Assembly: GCA_016699635.1 (NCBI GenBank) | Contig: CP064983.1 | Location: forward strand, 2,356,001 to 2,420,000 | Source: Bacteroidota bacterium | GTDB taxonomy: Bacteria > Bacteroidota > Bacteroidia > AKYH767-A > OLB10 | Direction: 5' to 3' | DNA: 64,000 bases | In this document: one piece after another, positions 9,142 to 17,528 of the stretch | How the letters are laid out: each line of letters opens with the position of its first letter | Numbering within the stretch: position 1 is the stretch's first letter | The notes under the pieces: generated by a model | What the model saw: the letters and a program-made list of their open reading frames with translations, nothing else | The model's database searches: none | What the model was told of the DNA's origin: nothing | Translations under genes and position numbers: made by a program

Positions 9142-10103
9142 ATGACAGACAGAATAGCAAAACCGTTTTTAAAGTGGGCTGGTGGCAAAACACAGCTCAT
9201 TAACGACATTGAAAAGGCTTTGCCAAAAGACATTTCTAATGACAAATTCACATACATTGAACCGTTTGTTGGAAGTGGAGCTGTTTTGTTTTGGATGTTA
9301 AACAACTTTCCAAACTTACAAAAAGCAGTAATTAACGACATTAACCGAGACTTAATAAACACTTACAAAACAATAGCTTCAAGACCAAATGAACTGATTT
9401 CAATACTTCAAATTTTGCAAAACGAATTTCACGGACTTGAAGGACAAGACGAAGAAAAAAAGGAATATTACTACTCAAAAAGAGAGCTTTACAACACAAG
9501 AAAAGAAGAACAAAGCGGACAAGCCGCTTTGTTTATTTTTCTTAATCGGACTTGTTTCAACGGACTTTACCGAGTTAATCGCAAAAACGAATATAACGTT
9601 CCAATGGGTGCTTACAAACGACCAACCATTTGCGACAAGGAAAATATTTTGGCAGTAAGTCAAGCATTGCAAAAAGTGGAAATCCTTTGTGGCGACTATG
9701 AAGGAACTCTGAATTTCGCTGACAACAACACGCTGTTTTATTTCGACCCGCCATATAAACCGTAAGCGAAACTTCGAGTTTCAACTCTTACGCAAAAGAC
9801 GAGTTTAATGATTCCGAACAAGTTCGCTTAAAAGATTTTTGCAGTAAACTTGACATATTAAATCATACTTGGATTTTAAGTAATTCAGACGTTAAGGGGA
9901 AAGATGCAAACAATAACTTCTTTGATGATTTATATGCTGACTTTTTAATTCAACGAGTTGATGCAAAAAGAAGTATCAATGCAAATCCTCAACTTTTGTA
10001 TTTGGGCGTTCCCTTCGGTCGGGCTTTTCGTTCATATCTTTTGCTCGTTCCTCCCAAAAAGGATTCCACTGCAATCCCTAACGCAATCAGCCTCATAATA
10101 TGA
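9142..10103 (+). CDS. dpnM: DpnM/Dam-type DNA adenine methylase, frame broken and with altered C-terminus
   Basis: N6-adenine DNA methylase of the Dam/DpnM (M.DpnIIA) class, expected to methylate GATC. Motif I is KPFLKWAGGKTQL; IEPFVGSGAVLF, LNRTCFNGLYRVN, FNVP-like YNVPMGAY and catalytic DPPY (9750-9761) follow. A stop at 9763 cuts the frame right after DPPYKP. Restoring one T gives PLSETSSFNSY, LSNSDVKGKD and VDAKRSINANP, all typical of the family, and the frame then stays open to TGA 10101-10103. The expected last 12-15 residues (KRGK...TNY type) are absent. They are replaced by about 36 unrelated residues encoded by the element at 10002-10084. The repaired stop overlaps the next ATG (ATGA). 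Whether the enzyme is active is open. Confidence 0.85.
10002..10084 (+). repeat. Candidate dispersed Bacteroidota element at the dpnM/dpnC junction
   Basis: A GC-richer segment running from TTGGGCGTTCCC through CTTCGGTCGGGCTTTTCG to CAATCCCTAACGC. In its middle, ATCTTTTG (10036-10043) and CAAAAAGGAT (10055-10064) form an imperfect stem. I recall similar segments with this start, a variable hairpin and this end from intergenic regions of other Bacteroidota. That is memory, not a search. It sits where the methylase loses homology and the DpnI homologue begins. Confidence 0.4.
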
Positions 10104-10879
10104 ATTTGGCTTTTAATACAAATTTAGCACACGGCTATACAAGCAATTCTCAAATTGCAAGGTTATTGACAGAAAATTGGGTTTTAAATAATTCATATTG
10201 TCCTTGTTGTGGAGATTTACCATTAAATGAATTTGAAAACAACAGACCTGTTGCTGATTTTTATTGTAAAAAATGTTCAGAAGAATTTGAATTAAAAAGC
10301 AAAGGTGGGAAACTCACGAATACAATTACAGACGGAGCTTATTCAACAATGATTGAAAGAATAAACTCTGAAAACAATCCCAATTTTTTCTTTCTAACAT
10401 ATTCAAAGAATTGGAGTGTTAACGACTTTTTGATTATTCCGAAACAATTCTTTACTGAAGAAATTATCATTAAAAGACCACCATTAGCTCCAACAGCAAG
10501 GAGAGCAGGGTGGGTAGGGTGTAATATAGATATTTCTAAAGTGGCGGAATCAGGAAAAGTGTTTTTAGTTAAGAACACAAAGGTAATTGCCCATAGTGTT
10601 GTAAACCAATCATTCAATAAAACTCTATTTCTTAGAGAGAAATCTAGTGATGCAAAGGGATGGATTTTAGACATTATGAAGTGTGTCGATGAAATAAAAA
10701 CTGATGATTTCAACATAGAGGAAGTCTATAAATTTGAGTATAAACTCAGATTGAAATATCCTAATAACAACTTTATTAAAGATAAAATAAGGCAACAATT
10801 GCAAATACTTCGAGATAAAGGAATTATTCATTTTGTCGGTCGTGGTAGATACAAAAAGATTAAATATGGAGACATTTAA
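10100..10879 (+). CDS. dpnC: DpnI-type methyl-directed restriction endonuclease
   Basis: 259-residue homologue of DpnI, the nuclease that cuts GATC only when the adenine is methylated. The N-terminal PD-(D/E)XK domain keeps the catalytic D53, E64 and K66 (ADFYCKKCSEEFELKSK) and the zinc ligands C34, C37, C56 and C59. PPLAPTARRAGWVGCNID and the C-terminal winged-helix segment KDKIRQQLQILRDKGIIHF with GRGRYKK also match DpnI closely, and numbering and length are almost the same. In pneumococcus dpnC is followed by dpnD, as here. The start ATG overlaps the repaired dpnM stop (ATGA). No damage is visible, so the protein should be active. A host carrying it should lack methylated GATC, which conflicts with the methylases on both sides. 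Confidence 0.96.
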   Translation: MNLAFNTNLAHGYTSNSQIARLLTENWVLNNSYCPCCGDLPLNEFENNRPVADFYCKKCSEEFELKSKGGKLTNTITDGAYSTMIERINSENNPNFFFLTYSKNWSVNDFLIIPKQFFTEEIIIKRPPLAPTARRAGWVGCNIDISKVAESGKVFLVKNTKVIAHSVVNQSFNKTLFLREKSSDAKGWILDIMKCVDEIKTDDFNIEEVYKFEYKLRLKYPNNNFIKDKIRQQLQILRDKGIIHFVGRGRYKKIKYGDI

Positions 10880-11180
10880 AATTGAAATTCAAGAGTTACT
10901 TGCTCGAGTAGTAGAAGTTCAGGCTGAGAACATTCAAGAAGCTTTTTCAAAGGTAAATGAGCAATATATAAAAGCAGAAATAGTATTAGACTATAATGAC
11001 TTTGCTGAAGTGAATTTTACCGATATTAACAGCCAAAGTAAGACAGATAAAATAAGCTCACTAATCAAAGAAGTTATTAATTATCTGTATTCAGATGAGC
11101 AAAAACATTTTGAAGAGTCAAATCAACCCCAAAACCATATTTTCGAAAAACTAGAACAATTGAAATCATTAATTGATTGA
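10866..11180 (+). CDS. dpnD: DpnD/PcfM family protein
   Basis: 104 residues from ATG 10866, overlapping the DpnI homologue by 14 bp. The N-terminal half (METFKIEIQELLARVVEV...AFSKVNEQY...AEIVLDYNDF) fits the DpnD/PcfM family, whose founder is the second gene of the pneumococcal DpnI cassette; its function is unknown. The C-terminal half (SLIKEVINYLYSDEQKHFEE...NHIFEKLEQLKSLID) resembles a small helical module I have seen in other short hypothetical proteins. A longer start at 10833 would overlap dpnC further and adds residues unlike the family. Order and overlap support one unit with dpnC. Confidence 0.85.
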   Translation: METFKIEIQELLARVVEVQAENIQEAFSKVNEQYIKAEIVLDYNDFAEVNFTDINSQSKTDKISSLIKEVINYLYSDEQKHFEESNQPQNHIFEKLEQLKSLID

Positions 11181-11955
11181 TATGGTTTTTGCCGACCCAC
11201 CCTATTTTTTATCAAACAACGGGTTGTCAATCCAAAACGGACAAATTGTTAGTGTAAACAAAGGAAAATGGGACAAATCCGAAGGGTTTGAATTCATAAA
11301 CAACTTCAATAGAAATTGGTTTTCATTGGTTCGTGACAAAATGAAAGATGATGCAACAATATGGATTAGCGGAACAATGCACAACATTTTTTCGGTAGGA
11401 CAAATCCTTAATGAATTAGGTTTTAAAATCCTGAATGTTGTGACTTGGGAAAAGACAAATCCACCACCCAATTTTTCTTGTCGTTATTTCACTTATTCAA
11501 CCGAGCAAATCATTTGGGCAAGAAAAAGTGAAAAAGTTTCGCATTATTTCAACTACGAATTAATGAAACAACTCAACGGTGACAAGCAAATGAAAGATGT
11601 TTGGAAGTTGCCCGCAATTGCTCCTTGGGAAAAATCTTGTGGAAAACACCCAACTCAAAAACCTTTATCGGTTTTGACACGACTTATTTTGGCATCTACA
11701 AAACCAAATGCTTGGATTTTAGATCCATTTGCAGGTAGTTCAACAACAGGAATTGCAGCTAATTTGGCAAACAGACGATTTTTAGGAATTGACCAAGAAG
11801 AAGAATTTTTGACAATAAGCAAAAACAGAAAGCTTGAAATTGAAAACCCAAAAACAGCTGCTACTTACAGACAAAAAATTAGTGGGTTCAATGACAAAAA
11901 GAACTTGAATTATTTCTTGTCAAAGAACCTAAAACAGAATATAAAACAGAATTAA
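11173..11955 (+). CDS. dpnA: DpnA-type DNA adenine methylase lacking its N-terminus
   Basis: Beta-class N6-adenine methylase of the DpnA (M.DpnIIB) type, which in pneumococcus methylates GATC in double- and single-stranded DNA. Catalytic DPPY lies at residues 8-11 (VFADPPYFLSNNG). WISGTMHNIFSVG, TNPPPNFSCRYFTYSTEQIIWA, KQMKDVWKLPAIAPWEK, GKHPTQKPLSVL and SAM-binding LDPFAGSSTTG follow in family order. Homologues have roughly 35-40 residues before DPPY; here only a TTG at 11173 or ATG at 11182 is available, because a stop sits in frame at 11170. The 5' end is fused against dpnD at a duplicated TGAT. Activity is doubtful. About 40 extra C-terminal residues follow the core. Confidence 0.85.
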   Translation: MIDMVFADPPYFLSNNGLSIQNGQIVSVNKGKWDKSEGFEFINNFNRNWFSLVRDKMKDDATIWISGTMHNIFSVGQILNELGFKILNVVTWEKTNPPPNFSCRYFTYSTEQIIWARKSEKVSHYFNYELMKQLNGDKQMKDVWKLPAIAPWEKSCGKHPTQKPLSVLTRLILASTKPNAWILDPFAGSSTTGIAANLANRRFLGIDQEEEFLTISKNRKLEIENPKTAATYRQKISGFNDKKNLNYFLSKNLKQNIKQN

Positions 11956-11967
11956 AAATTTAATTTC

Positions 11968-12008
11968 ACCTGTCATGTCGCACCACCCCTGATAGTGTAA
12001 TCTAAATT
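11968..12008 (+). repeat. Direct repeat copy 1 (41 bp, with hairpin)
   Basis: First of two near-identical copies beginning ACCTGTCATGTCGCACCA and ending ATCTAAATT. Arms CTGTC and GATAG can pair with one G-U. It lies just after the dpnA stop, at the right edge of the island. The 462-bp gap 11956-12417 contains no gene I can support. Confidence 0.75.
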
Positions 12009-12059
12009 GGAACATTAAAAACGTTCAAACATTCAAAACCTTCCAAACCTTCTTATTTG

Positions 12060-12100
12060 ACCTGTCATGTCGCACCATCCCCGACAGTGTTATCTAAATT
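12060..12100 (+). repeat. Direct repeat copy 2 (41 bp, with hairpin)
   Basis: Second copy, 92 bp downstream of the first, differing at a few positions. Here the arms are CTGTC and GACAG, a perfect pairing where copy 1 has a G-U, which suggests that the hairpin is maintained. Both copies are followed by similar AACATTCAAAA...CCTTCC sequence, so the full unit may be about 75-85 bp. Confidence 0.75.
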
Positions 12101-12232
12101 TCAACATTCAAAACTTTCCAACCTTCCATACTTAGGAAGGCACCCACTTAACCTCGACTAACGGGCTGCATTGAGCATTTGAGGTGTGAGGTTGTTTAAA
12201 CTAAATTCTTTCTCCTCAGCTTTTAACTTGCA

Positions 12233-12267
12233 AAACCTGAAAATCGGCTATTTTGAGTTTCAGGTTT
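12233..12267. other. 10-bp inverted repeat upstream of the acyltransferase gene
   Basis: AAACCTGAAA at 12233-12242 and TTTCAGGTTT at 12258-12267 are perfectly complementary around a 15-nt loop. It could be an operator or an RNA hairpin in the leader of the gene at 12418. Nothing further supports either. Confidence 0.4.
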
Positions 12268-12417
12268 AAAAACTGCAAATTAAAGATTGATTTTTTAGAT
12301 TTACAGGTAAGTGCTTTTTTTACTTTTGAGCAAAATTTTTTGAACCGTTTAAGATTAAGCTAAATTGCAAAAAAGCCCTTTAACTGTTCAATAACATTAA
12401 ATCAGAATAAATAAAAT

Positions 12418-13847
12418 ATGCTATTTAATTCATTACATTTCTTGTTTTTTTTCATCATTGTCACTTCGCTTTACTTTGCGATACCGTATAGTAAGAGATG
12501 GGTTTTATTATTAGTAAGCAGTTGTTATTTTTATATGGCTTTTGTTCCAATATATATCCTTATTTTAGGATTTACAATTGTCATAGATTATTTTGCAGGA
12601 ATATATATTAGAGATGCCGAAGGGAAAAGAAGAAAACTTTTACTGGTATTTAGTTTGGTAGCTAACATTGGTGTTCTTGCCGTTTTCAAATATTATAATT
12701 TCTTAAATGAAAACTTTTCTTTTTTACTTCATGGTTTTGGATTAAGTAATCCTATTCCATATTTATCAATTCTATTACCCATTGGCCTTTCTTTTCATAC
12801 TTTTCAGGCAATGAGCTACACAATAGAGGTTTATCGGCGGCATCAGGAACCGGAACGCCACTTTGGTATTTATTCTTTGTATGTAATGTTCTATCCACAG
12901 CTAGTTGCCGGACCTATTGAAAGACCACAAAACCTTCTTCATCAATTCAGAGAGAAATATGATTTTGAATATACAAGAGTAGTAGATGGGCTTAAATTAA
13001 TGTTGTGGGGTATATTTAAAAAGCTTGTCATTGCTGACAGATTAGCAATTTATGTTGATACCGTTTACAACAACCCGGAGCAACATAATGGATCAACTTT
13101 AATTTTAGCTACAATATTTTTTGCAGTTCAGATTTATTGTGATTTTTCAGGCTATTCAGACATAGCAATTGGTGCGGCAAGAGTTATGGGATTTAAATTA
13201 ATGACTAATTTTAATAGACCATATTTTGCAAGAAATATTTCTGAGTTCTGGAAACGCTGGCACATTTCTTTATCAACTTGGTTTAAAGACTATTTGTATA
13301 TTTATCTTGGAGGAAACAGAGTCTCTATTCCAAGGTGGTACTTTAATTTATTTATAGTTTTTCTTGTCAGTGGCTTATGGCATGGCGCAAATTGGACTTA
13401 TATTATATGGGGCGCCTTAAACGGATTCTATTTGGTTTTTGCTTTAGTTAGTCATAAATTCAGAAATAAAATGAATCATCTTACAGGTATCGAAAAATCA
13501 CCATGGTTAAACCGCTTTCTGCAAATTTCAATTACATTCCTGTTGTCATGTTTTGCGTGGATATTTTTCAGGGCTAATCATGTTACAGATGCATTTTTAA
13601 TCATTAAGAAAATGGCAACATCAAGGGTGCATTTTACATAGAAAATCCATCCGTTATGATATTTTCTTTTTTAGGATTATTTATTTTACTGTTTGTGTAG
13701 TTGAAACAGGAATTTTATAAAGGTGATTTTTCCTTCTTTAACAATAAGAGATGGATAGTTAGAAATTTGTCTTATGCTATACTAATAGTAATTATCTTAT
13801 TGTTTGGTGTTTTTGATGGAGGACAATTTATATACTTTCAATTTTAG
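12418..13847 (+). CDS. MBOAT-family O-acyltransferase, AlgI-like (frame broken near end)
   Basis: Polytopic inner-membrane O-acyltransferase of the AlgI/DltB type, which moves acyl groups across the membrane to a polysaccharide or other acceptor. It shows LFNSLHFLFFF at the N-terminus, QLVAGPIERPQNLL, FCDFSGYSDIAIG-type CDFSGYSDIAIGAARVMGF, NISEFWKRWHISLSTWFKDY and the catalytic histidine motif SGLWHGANWTYIIWG. The frame breaks near 13640 and again near 13700. Repair gives ENPSVMIFSFLGLFI and the family ending FGVFDGGQFIYFQF with stop TAG 13845-13847. About 475 residues. The next gene starts 7 bp later and encodes an SGNH-like protein, the usual partner class. The acceptor is unknown. Confidence 0.92.
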
Positions 13848-13853
13848 TAAATT

Positions 13854-14801
13854 ATGTTAGAGACGTTTATTCATAAAATCAGAAAAAATCCTTATTGGTA
13901 TTTCTTTTTTAAATTAATTGCATTTCTTCTGTTGCTCTTTGTTCTAGATTTTTCCATTGGAAATATTCTCAGGCATTTTTACTTTAAACAACAAAGCGGT
14001 TTGCAATACCGAACAACGTATTCTATTGAAAAAACAAATGCTGATATTTTGGTGTTTGGCTCATCCAGGGCAAACCATCACTATAGGCCTGATGCTTTTG
14101 AGAATCAAATTGGCCTTTCATTCTACAATGTTGGGCGTGACGGGCAATATGTGTTTTATCATTTAGATGTTCTTAAGGCAGTATTAAAGAGATATACGCC
14201 TAAAATTATTATATTGGATTTTGTAAATAAAGAATTTGCACAAAATCAAGAAAGTTATGATAGGTTATCAGTATTACTGCCGTATTACAAAACACATCCT
14301 GAAATGCGATCCATCATTAATTTGAGAAGTAAATATGAACGTCTTAAACTATTATCACAAATATACCCTTTCAATTCTACAATGTTTACTATTGCTGTGG
14401 GCAATGCCGAATTTAATAAAAAAAGAAAGAGTGACAATAAGGGTTACGTCCCATTAACTAGAAAATGGAATGGTGTTATACCGAAAAACAGTATTTCTGC
14501 TAATTATGAAGTTGACAGTCTTAAGATTGATGCATACAAATCATTTATACAAGAGTGTGCCCGCGCAAATGTGAAACTTTATATTGTTTGCTCACCATAT
14601 TTTATTCAATCAGACATCACCGATTATTCTGTCAGCATAGGAAAAGAAATTGCAAAAGAAAACAATATTGCATTTTTTGATTTTTCAAAGGACACAGTGT
14701 TCGTAAACAACACTGAACTATTTGCAGATTTTGCACACCTAAACGATACAGGAGCAAAACTCTTTTCTGATTCGTTAGTAAAATGCATAATAGAAAAGTA
14801 A
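13854..14801 (+). CDS. SGNH-hydrolase-like membrane-anchored partner of the acyltransferase
   Basis: 315 residues with one N-terminal membrane segment (FFFKLIAFLLLLFVLDFSI) and a periplasmic SGNH-like domain. Block I appears as ILVFGSSRANHHY, with the candidate nucleophile Ser in GSSR, and the C-terminal catalytic pair as FADFAHLNDTGA (Asp...His). It starts 7 bp after the acyltransferase, so the two form an operon. In AlgI-AlgJ and DltB-DltD type systems such a partner completes acyl transfer on the outer face of the membrane, and the same division of labour is inferred here. I do not recognise a narrower family. Confidence 0.8.
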   Translation: MLETFIHKIRKNPYWYFFFKLIAFLLLLFVLDFSIGNILRHFYFKQQSGLQYRTTYSIEKTNADILVFGSSRANHHYRPDAFENQIGLSFYNVGRDGQYVFYHLDVLKAVLKRYTPKIIILDFVNKEFAQNQESYDRLSVLLPYYKTHPEMRSIINLRSKYERLKLLSQIYPFNSTMFTIAVGNAEFNKKRKSDNKGYVPLTRKWNGVIPKNSISANYEVDSLKIDAYKSFIQECARANVKLYIVCSPYFIQSDITDYSVSIGKEIAKENNIAFFDFSKDTVFVNNTELFADFAHLNDTGAKLFSDSLVKCIIEK

Positions 14802-15019
14802 GACATAAGTAGAGGTATATTATTCAGAATAAATATTCTTATCGCACTTTTTTACCATTTGTAATCTTTCATCACATCTTTGCATGACTGACTGCATTAA
14901 GTAAATGGGGCAAGGTGGGACTTAATATTCTATATCCATCTCTCTTAATAGTCCTAAATCGCTTATTCTCAAATCACCTGATTATCTAATCACTTCATTA
15001 CCCTTCACTCCTCACATCT

Positions 15020-15046
15020 ATCAGCCGTGGCTCAGCTGTGGCTGAT
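15020..15046. other. Inverted repeat between convergent genes
   Basis: ATCAGCC (15020-15026) and GGCTGAT (15040-15046) pair around a 13-nt loop between two convergent genes. There is no T run on either side, so it is only a weak candidate for a terminator. The rest of 14802-15073 shows no feature. Confidence 0.35.
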
Positions 15047-15073
15047 CAACAACTTCCACAATCACATCAAAAA

Positions 15074-15583
15074 CTACTTAATATACTTGGCCACATCTTT
15101 AAATAAATACTGTCCGTCAAAAATTTTAATCAGTTTATGATAGTTATCATAAAACACAATTTGTGGTAGAATCTTATTGGTGTAAATAGCAGCAATTAAT
15201 TCACCACGGTTGGTACCGATAGTGCCAAATATTGGATCGTCTTTTGTTTTAGTACGCGCCACAAATGCTGGCATTTGGTCTTTATGCCTTTCTTCTGCAA
15301 CCAAAACAACCTGTGTTGTTTTAAAATTGCTTCTGATAGTCTTCAAAGAATCTAAAAAGAGTTCGCAGTGGTCACATTCAGGACTAAATATCATTATCAT
15401 CACAGGTCTGCCTTTTATCAGTTGGTCGGTAGTAAACGTGCCTCCGTCAGTTTTTGCAATAACAAAGTTTGGTATGGGAGCACCTGCACTGGTGTAAGAC
15501 ATTCTTCTTGCAGTACCTGACTGCTGTGCAATTCCATTGAATGAAATGAAAATAGTTGATAATAGAATAAAAAGGTTTTTCAT
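15074..15583 (-). CDS. Periplasmic thioredoxin-like protein (TlpA/AhpC-TSA type)
   Basis: 169 residues with a signal peptide ending at GIAQ (residue 19). The thioredoxin-like core has the active-site region IFSPECDHCELFLDSL, a CxxC-type motif (C-D-H-C), followed by a cis-proline segment NKILPQIVFYD. The preceding PIPNFVIAKTDGGTFTTDQLIKGRPVMIMIF is typical of TlpA-family proteins. The role is reduction or exchange of disulfides in the periplasm; the client is unknown. It is a single gene converging on the operon to its left. Confidence 0.85.
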   Translation of the reverse strand: MKNLFILLSTIFISFNGIAQQSGTARRMSYTSAGAPIPNFVIAKTDGGTFTTDQLIKGRPVMIMIFSPECDHCELFLDSLKTIRSNFKTTQVVLVAEERHKDQMPAFVARTKTKDDPIFGTIGTNRGELIAAIYTNKILPQIVFYDNYHKLIKIFDGQYLFKDVAKYIK

Positions 15584-15779
15584 TATTTTATTTTTAAATG
15601 CAGATTGAAAATTATTGAGTATGAAAGAAGTTTTAAAAGTACAATATTTACAAATGCAACAATACCTTTCGATAATAGAATCATGCTGATTTCAAAACTT
15701 GTTGCCCTTTAATATGTTTCATAATTGTCAATAAAAGCATTTTTGACATTCAAGTTTTTCAAACTATCAAAAATTAGGT

Positions 15780-16391
15780 ATGAAATTAGTCTTTTCCTCC
15801 TCCAATTTAGAAGATTATTTAAAGGAAGTCATTCCAACTATACAGTTTAATACTCCTTTGGTTCAACAACAAATTCATCAGATTCAGTCGCAGGCACCAA
15901 CCGATGAAGAGCGTGCAAAAATTGCTTTTGAAATTGCACGTGATGAAATCCATCATTCATTCGACACCAAAAATCCTGTTGTCACCATCAATGCAGAAGA
16001 TGTATTGTTGAATAAAGAAGGAATTTGTTTTGCAAAGTCGCATCTGCTTGCTACGCTATTAAGAGGAATGGGAATTCCAACCGGCTTTTGCTATCAGCGT
16101 GTTTTAAGGAATGGCAAAACCCTCGAAGGCGGACATGCATTGCATGGTTTAAATGCTGTATATTTAAAAGAGTATGGCTGGTTTAGAGTTGATCCACGAG
16201 GTAATAAACCGGGTATAGATTCGCAATTCTCAATCAAGGAAGAAAAGTTAGCCTATCCTATCAGAGAAGAACTTGGCGAAATGGATTATCCTAATGTTTT
16301 CAACGAACCTTTATCATCAGTCATAAAATCAATGTTGGAATCAAAAACATCACAGGATTTATTTTTTAATAGACCTGAATTTATTGAATAA
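15780..16391 (+). CDS. Transglutaminase-like domain protein
   Basis: 203 residues without signal peptide. The transglutaminase/peptidase-like core shows the catalytic triad in order: Cys in KEGICFAKSHLLATLLRGMGI, His in GHALHGLNAVYL and Asp in GWFRVDPRGNK. The N-terminal half (FNTPLVQQQI...EERAKIAFEIARDEIHHSF) is the usual helical lead-in. Bacterial members of this family usually act as cysteine proteases rather than cross-linking enzymes. The substrate is unknown. The stop codon lies within a bidirectional-looking hairpin. Confidence 0.85.
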   Translation: MKLVFSSSNLEDYLKEVIPTIQFNTPLVQQQIHQIQSQAPTDEERAKIAFEIARDEIHHSFDTKNPVVTINAEDVLLNKEGICFAKSHLLATLLRGMGIPTGFCYQRVLRNGKTLEGGHALHGLNAVYLKEYGWFRVDPRGNKPGIDSQFSIKEEKLAYPIREELGEMDYPNVFNEPLSSVIKSMLESKTSQDLFFNRPEFIE

Positions 16392-16413
16392 AAAAGCTGC
16401 CTTTTTGAGGCAG
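16389..16413 (-). terminator. Terminator hairpin between convergent genes
   Basis: AGCTGCC and GGCAGCT pair around a 7-nt loop. On the minus strand the stem is followed by a run of six T, so it is a good rho-independent terminator for the lipoprotein gene at 16462-17410. On the plus strand it overlaps the end of the transglutaminase-like gene and could serve it weakly. Confidence 0.75.
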
Positions 16414-16461
16414 CTCCTTTGGCATAGTTTTATGCCTTTATTATTTAATCAACCTTTTAAC

Positions 16462-17410
16462 TTAGTAGCTTCTGACTATCTGATGTGCCTTACCATTTGC
16501 ACTTGTCCAGTTGAGTTTATATCCGTAAGGACAACCACTTGTTTGTGCATTTCCTTGCTGGTCAACACCAAATGTTACAGTCAGTTCGCGAACAACACCA
16601 TGATGCACTCTCACACCACTCAGGATTATAATTACAATCTGAACTGAGAATAATAGGAGTATCAGTAGATACAAAGAAAGTGTTTCCTGCACGGTTCACA
16701 CCCCATACAGATACATTGGAATATCCACCTTGTGATGCATTACCTGTAATGGTTATAGTAGTAACATTCTTAGTTCTTTCAATAAGTGTGTTGCGGTCAA
16801 AATCCCATGATCTTGTAGTTCCATTATCAGAAGTAACCATTGTATTACCTGTTGCATGATGCAGAATTGGAGTAGCGAATGTAGGTGAGTTGTCAATCAG
16901 GCCACCATTTACATTTGTAATGGTTCGCGTAGAGTTTATGGTAATAGATTTGCCACTGCTCACATTGGTGATTTCAACATTGTTAAGAGTTAATGTTAAT
17001 TGACTTCCGGCATTACTCCATGGTGTAACAGTGTTTGTATTTGCATCGTAATGAAGCTGGATAATCATTGTTCCTGTACGGTTGCGTGTGCCATTACAAT
17101 TGAGTCCGTTAAATGTGACAGTAACTTTTCCCTGACTGATTAAAGAAGTATCAATTGTAGTGTTACATGGTACAACAAGACCATTGTAAATTCCCATAAA
17201 ATTAATTCCTCTTAAGCGTGGATGCATTGCTATAATGCGGTTAGCGTCATCAAGTTCTTCATTATCTGATGCTGCTATTCTGGCATCATCATCAGCAGTT
17301 ACTTGTTGTGTAGTTTGTTCGTCTAATAAATCTTCTGATTTATCTTTTTTACAAGCCGCCATTAAACTGATACCGGCAGCAAGGCTTAACATTAAAATAC
17401 CCTTTTTCAT
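16462..17410 (-). CDS. Lipoprotein of unknown function (frame broken near end)
   Basis: Lipoprotein with signal peptide MKKGILMLSLAAGISLMAAC; the lipobox Cys is residue 20 and is followed by an acidic, charged linker (KKDKSEDLLDEQ). The mature part is Thr/Asn-rich and beta-rich, with segments such as GKVTVTFNGLNCNGTRNRTGTM and ITNVSSGKSITINSTRTITN. I do not recognise a family. A missing base near 16620 throws the end out of frame. Repair gives GVRVHHGVVRELTVTFGVD, then CPYGYKLNWTSANGKAHQIV, and a stop at 16462. About 316 residues. It probably sits on the outer membrane. Confidence 0.75.
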
Positions 17411-17528
17411 TTTTCTGATTTTTTATTGATTTGTACTTATGACAGCAGAAAATAAATTAGGTTTAATCAAATTGAAATATTTTTTTATTTTGATTGTATT
17501 TCAGGTCAACTATATTGTTTGATTTTTT

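Noticed and set aside
10002..10084. Integron attC site
   Set aside because: The ends resemble core-site heptamers only loosely and lie in the same orientation rather than inverted; no integrase is present.
8754..12417. Insertion sequence or prophage carrying the restriction-modification island
   Set aside because: No transposase, integrase, phage gene or clear flanking target duplication is visible; only local direct repeats on the right side.
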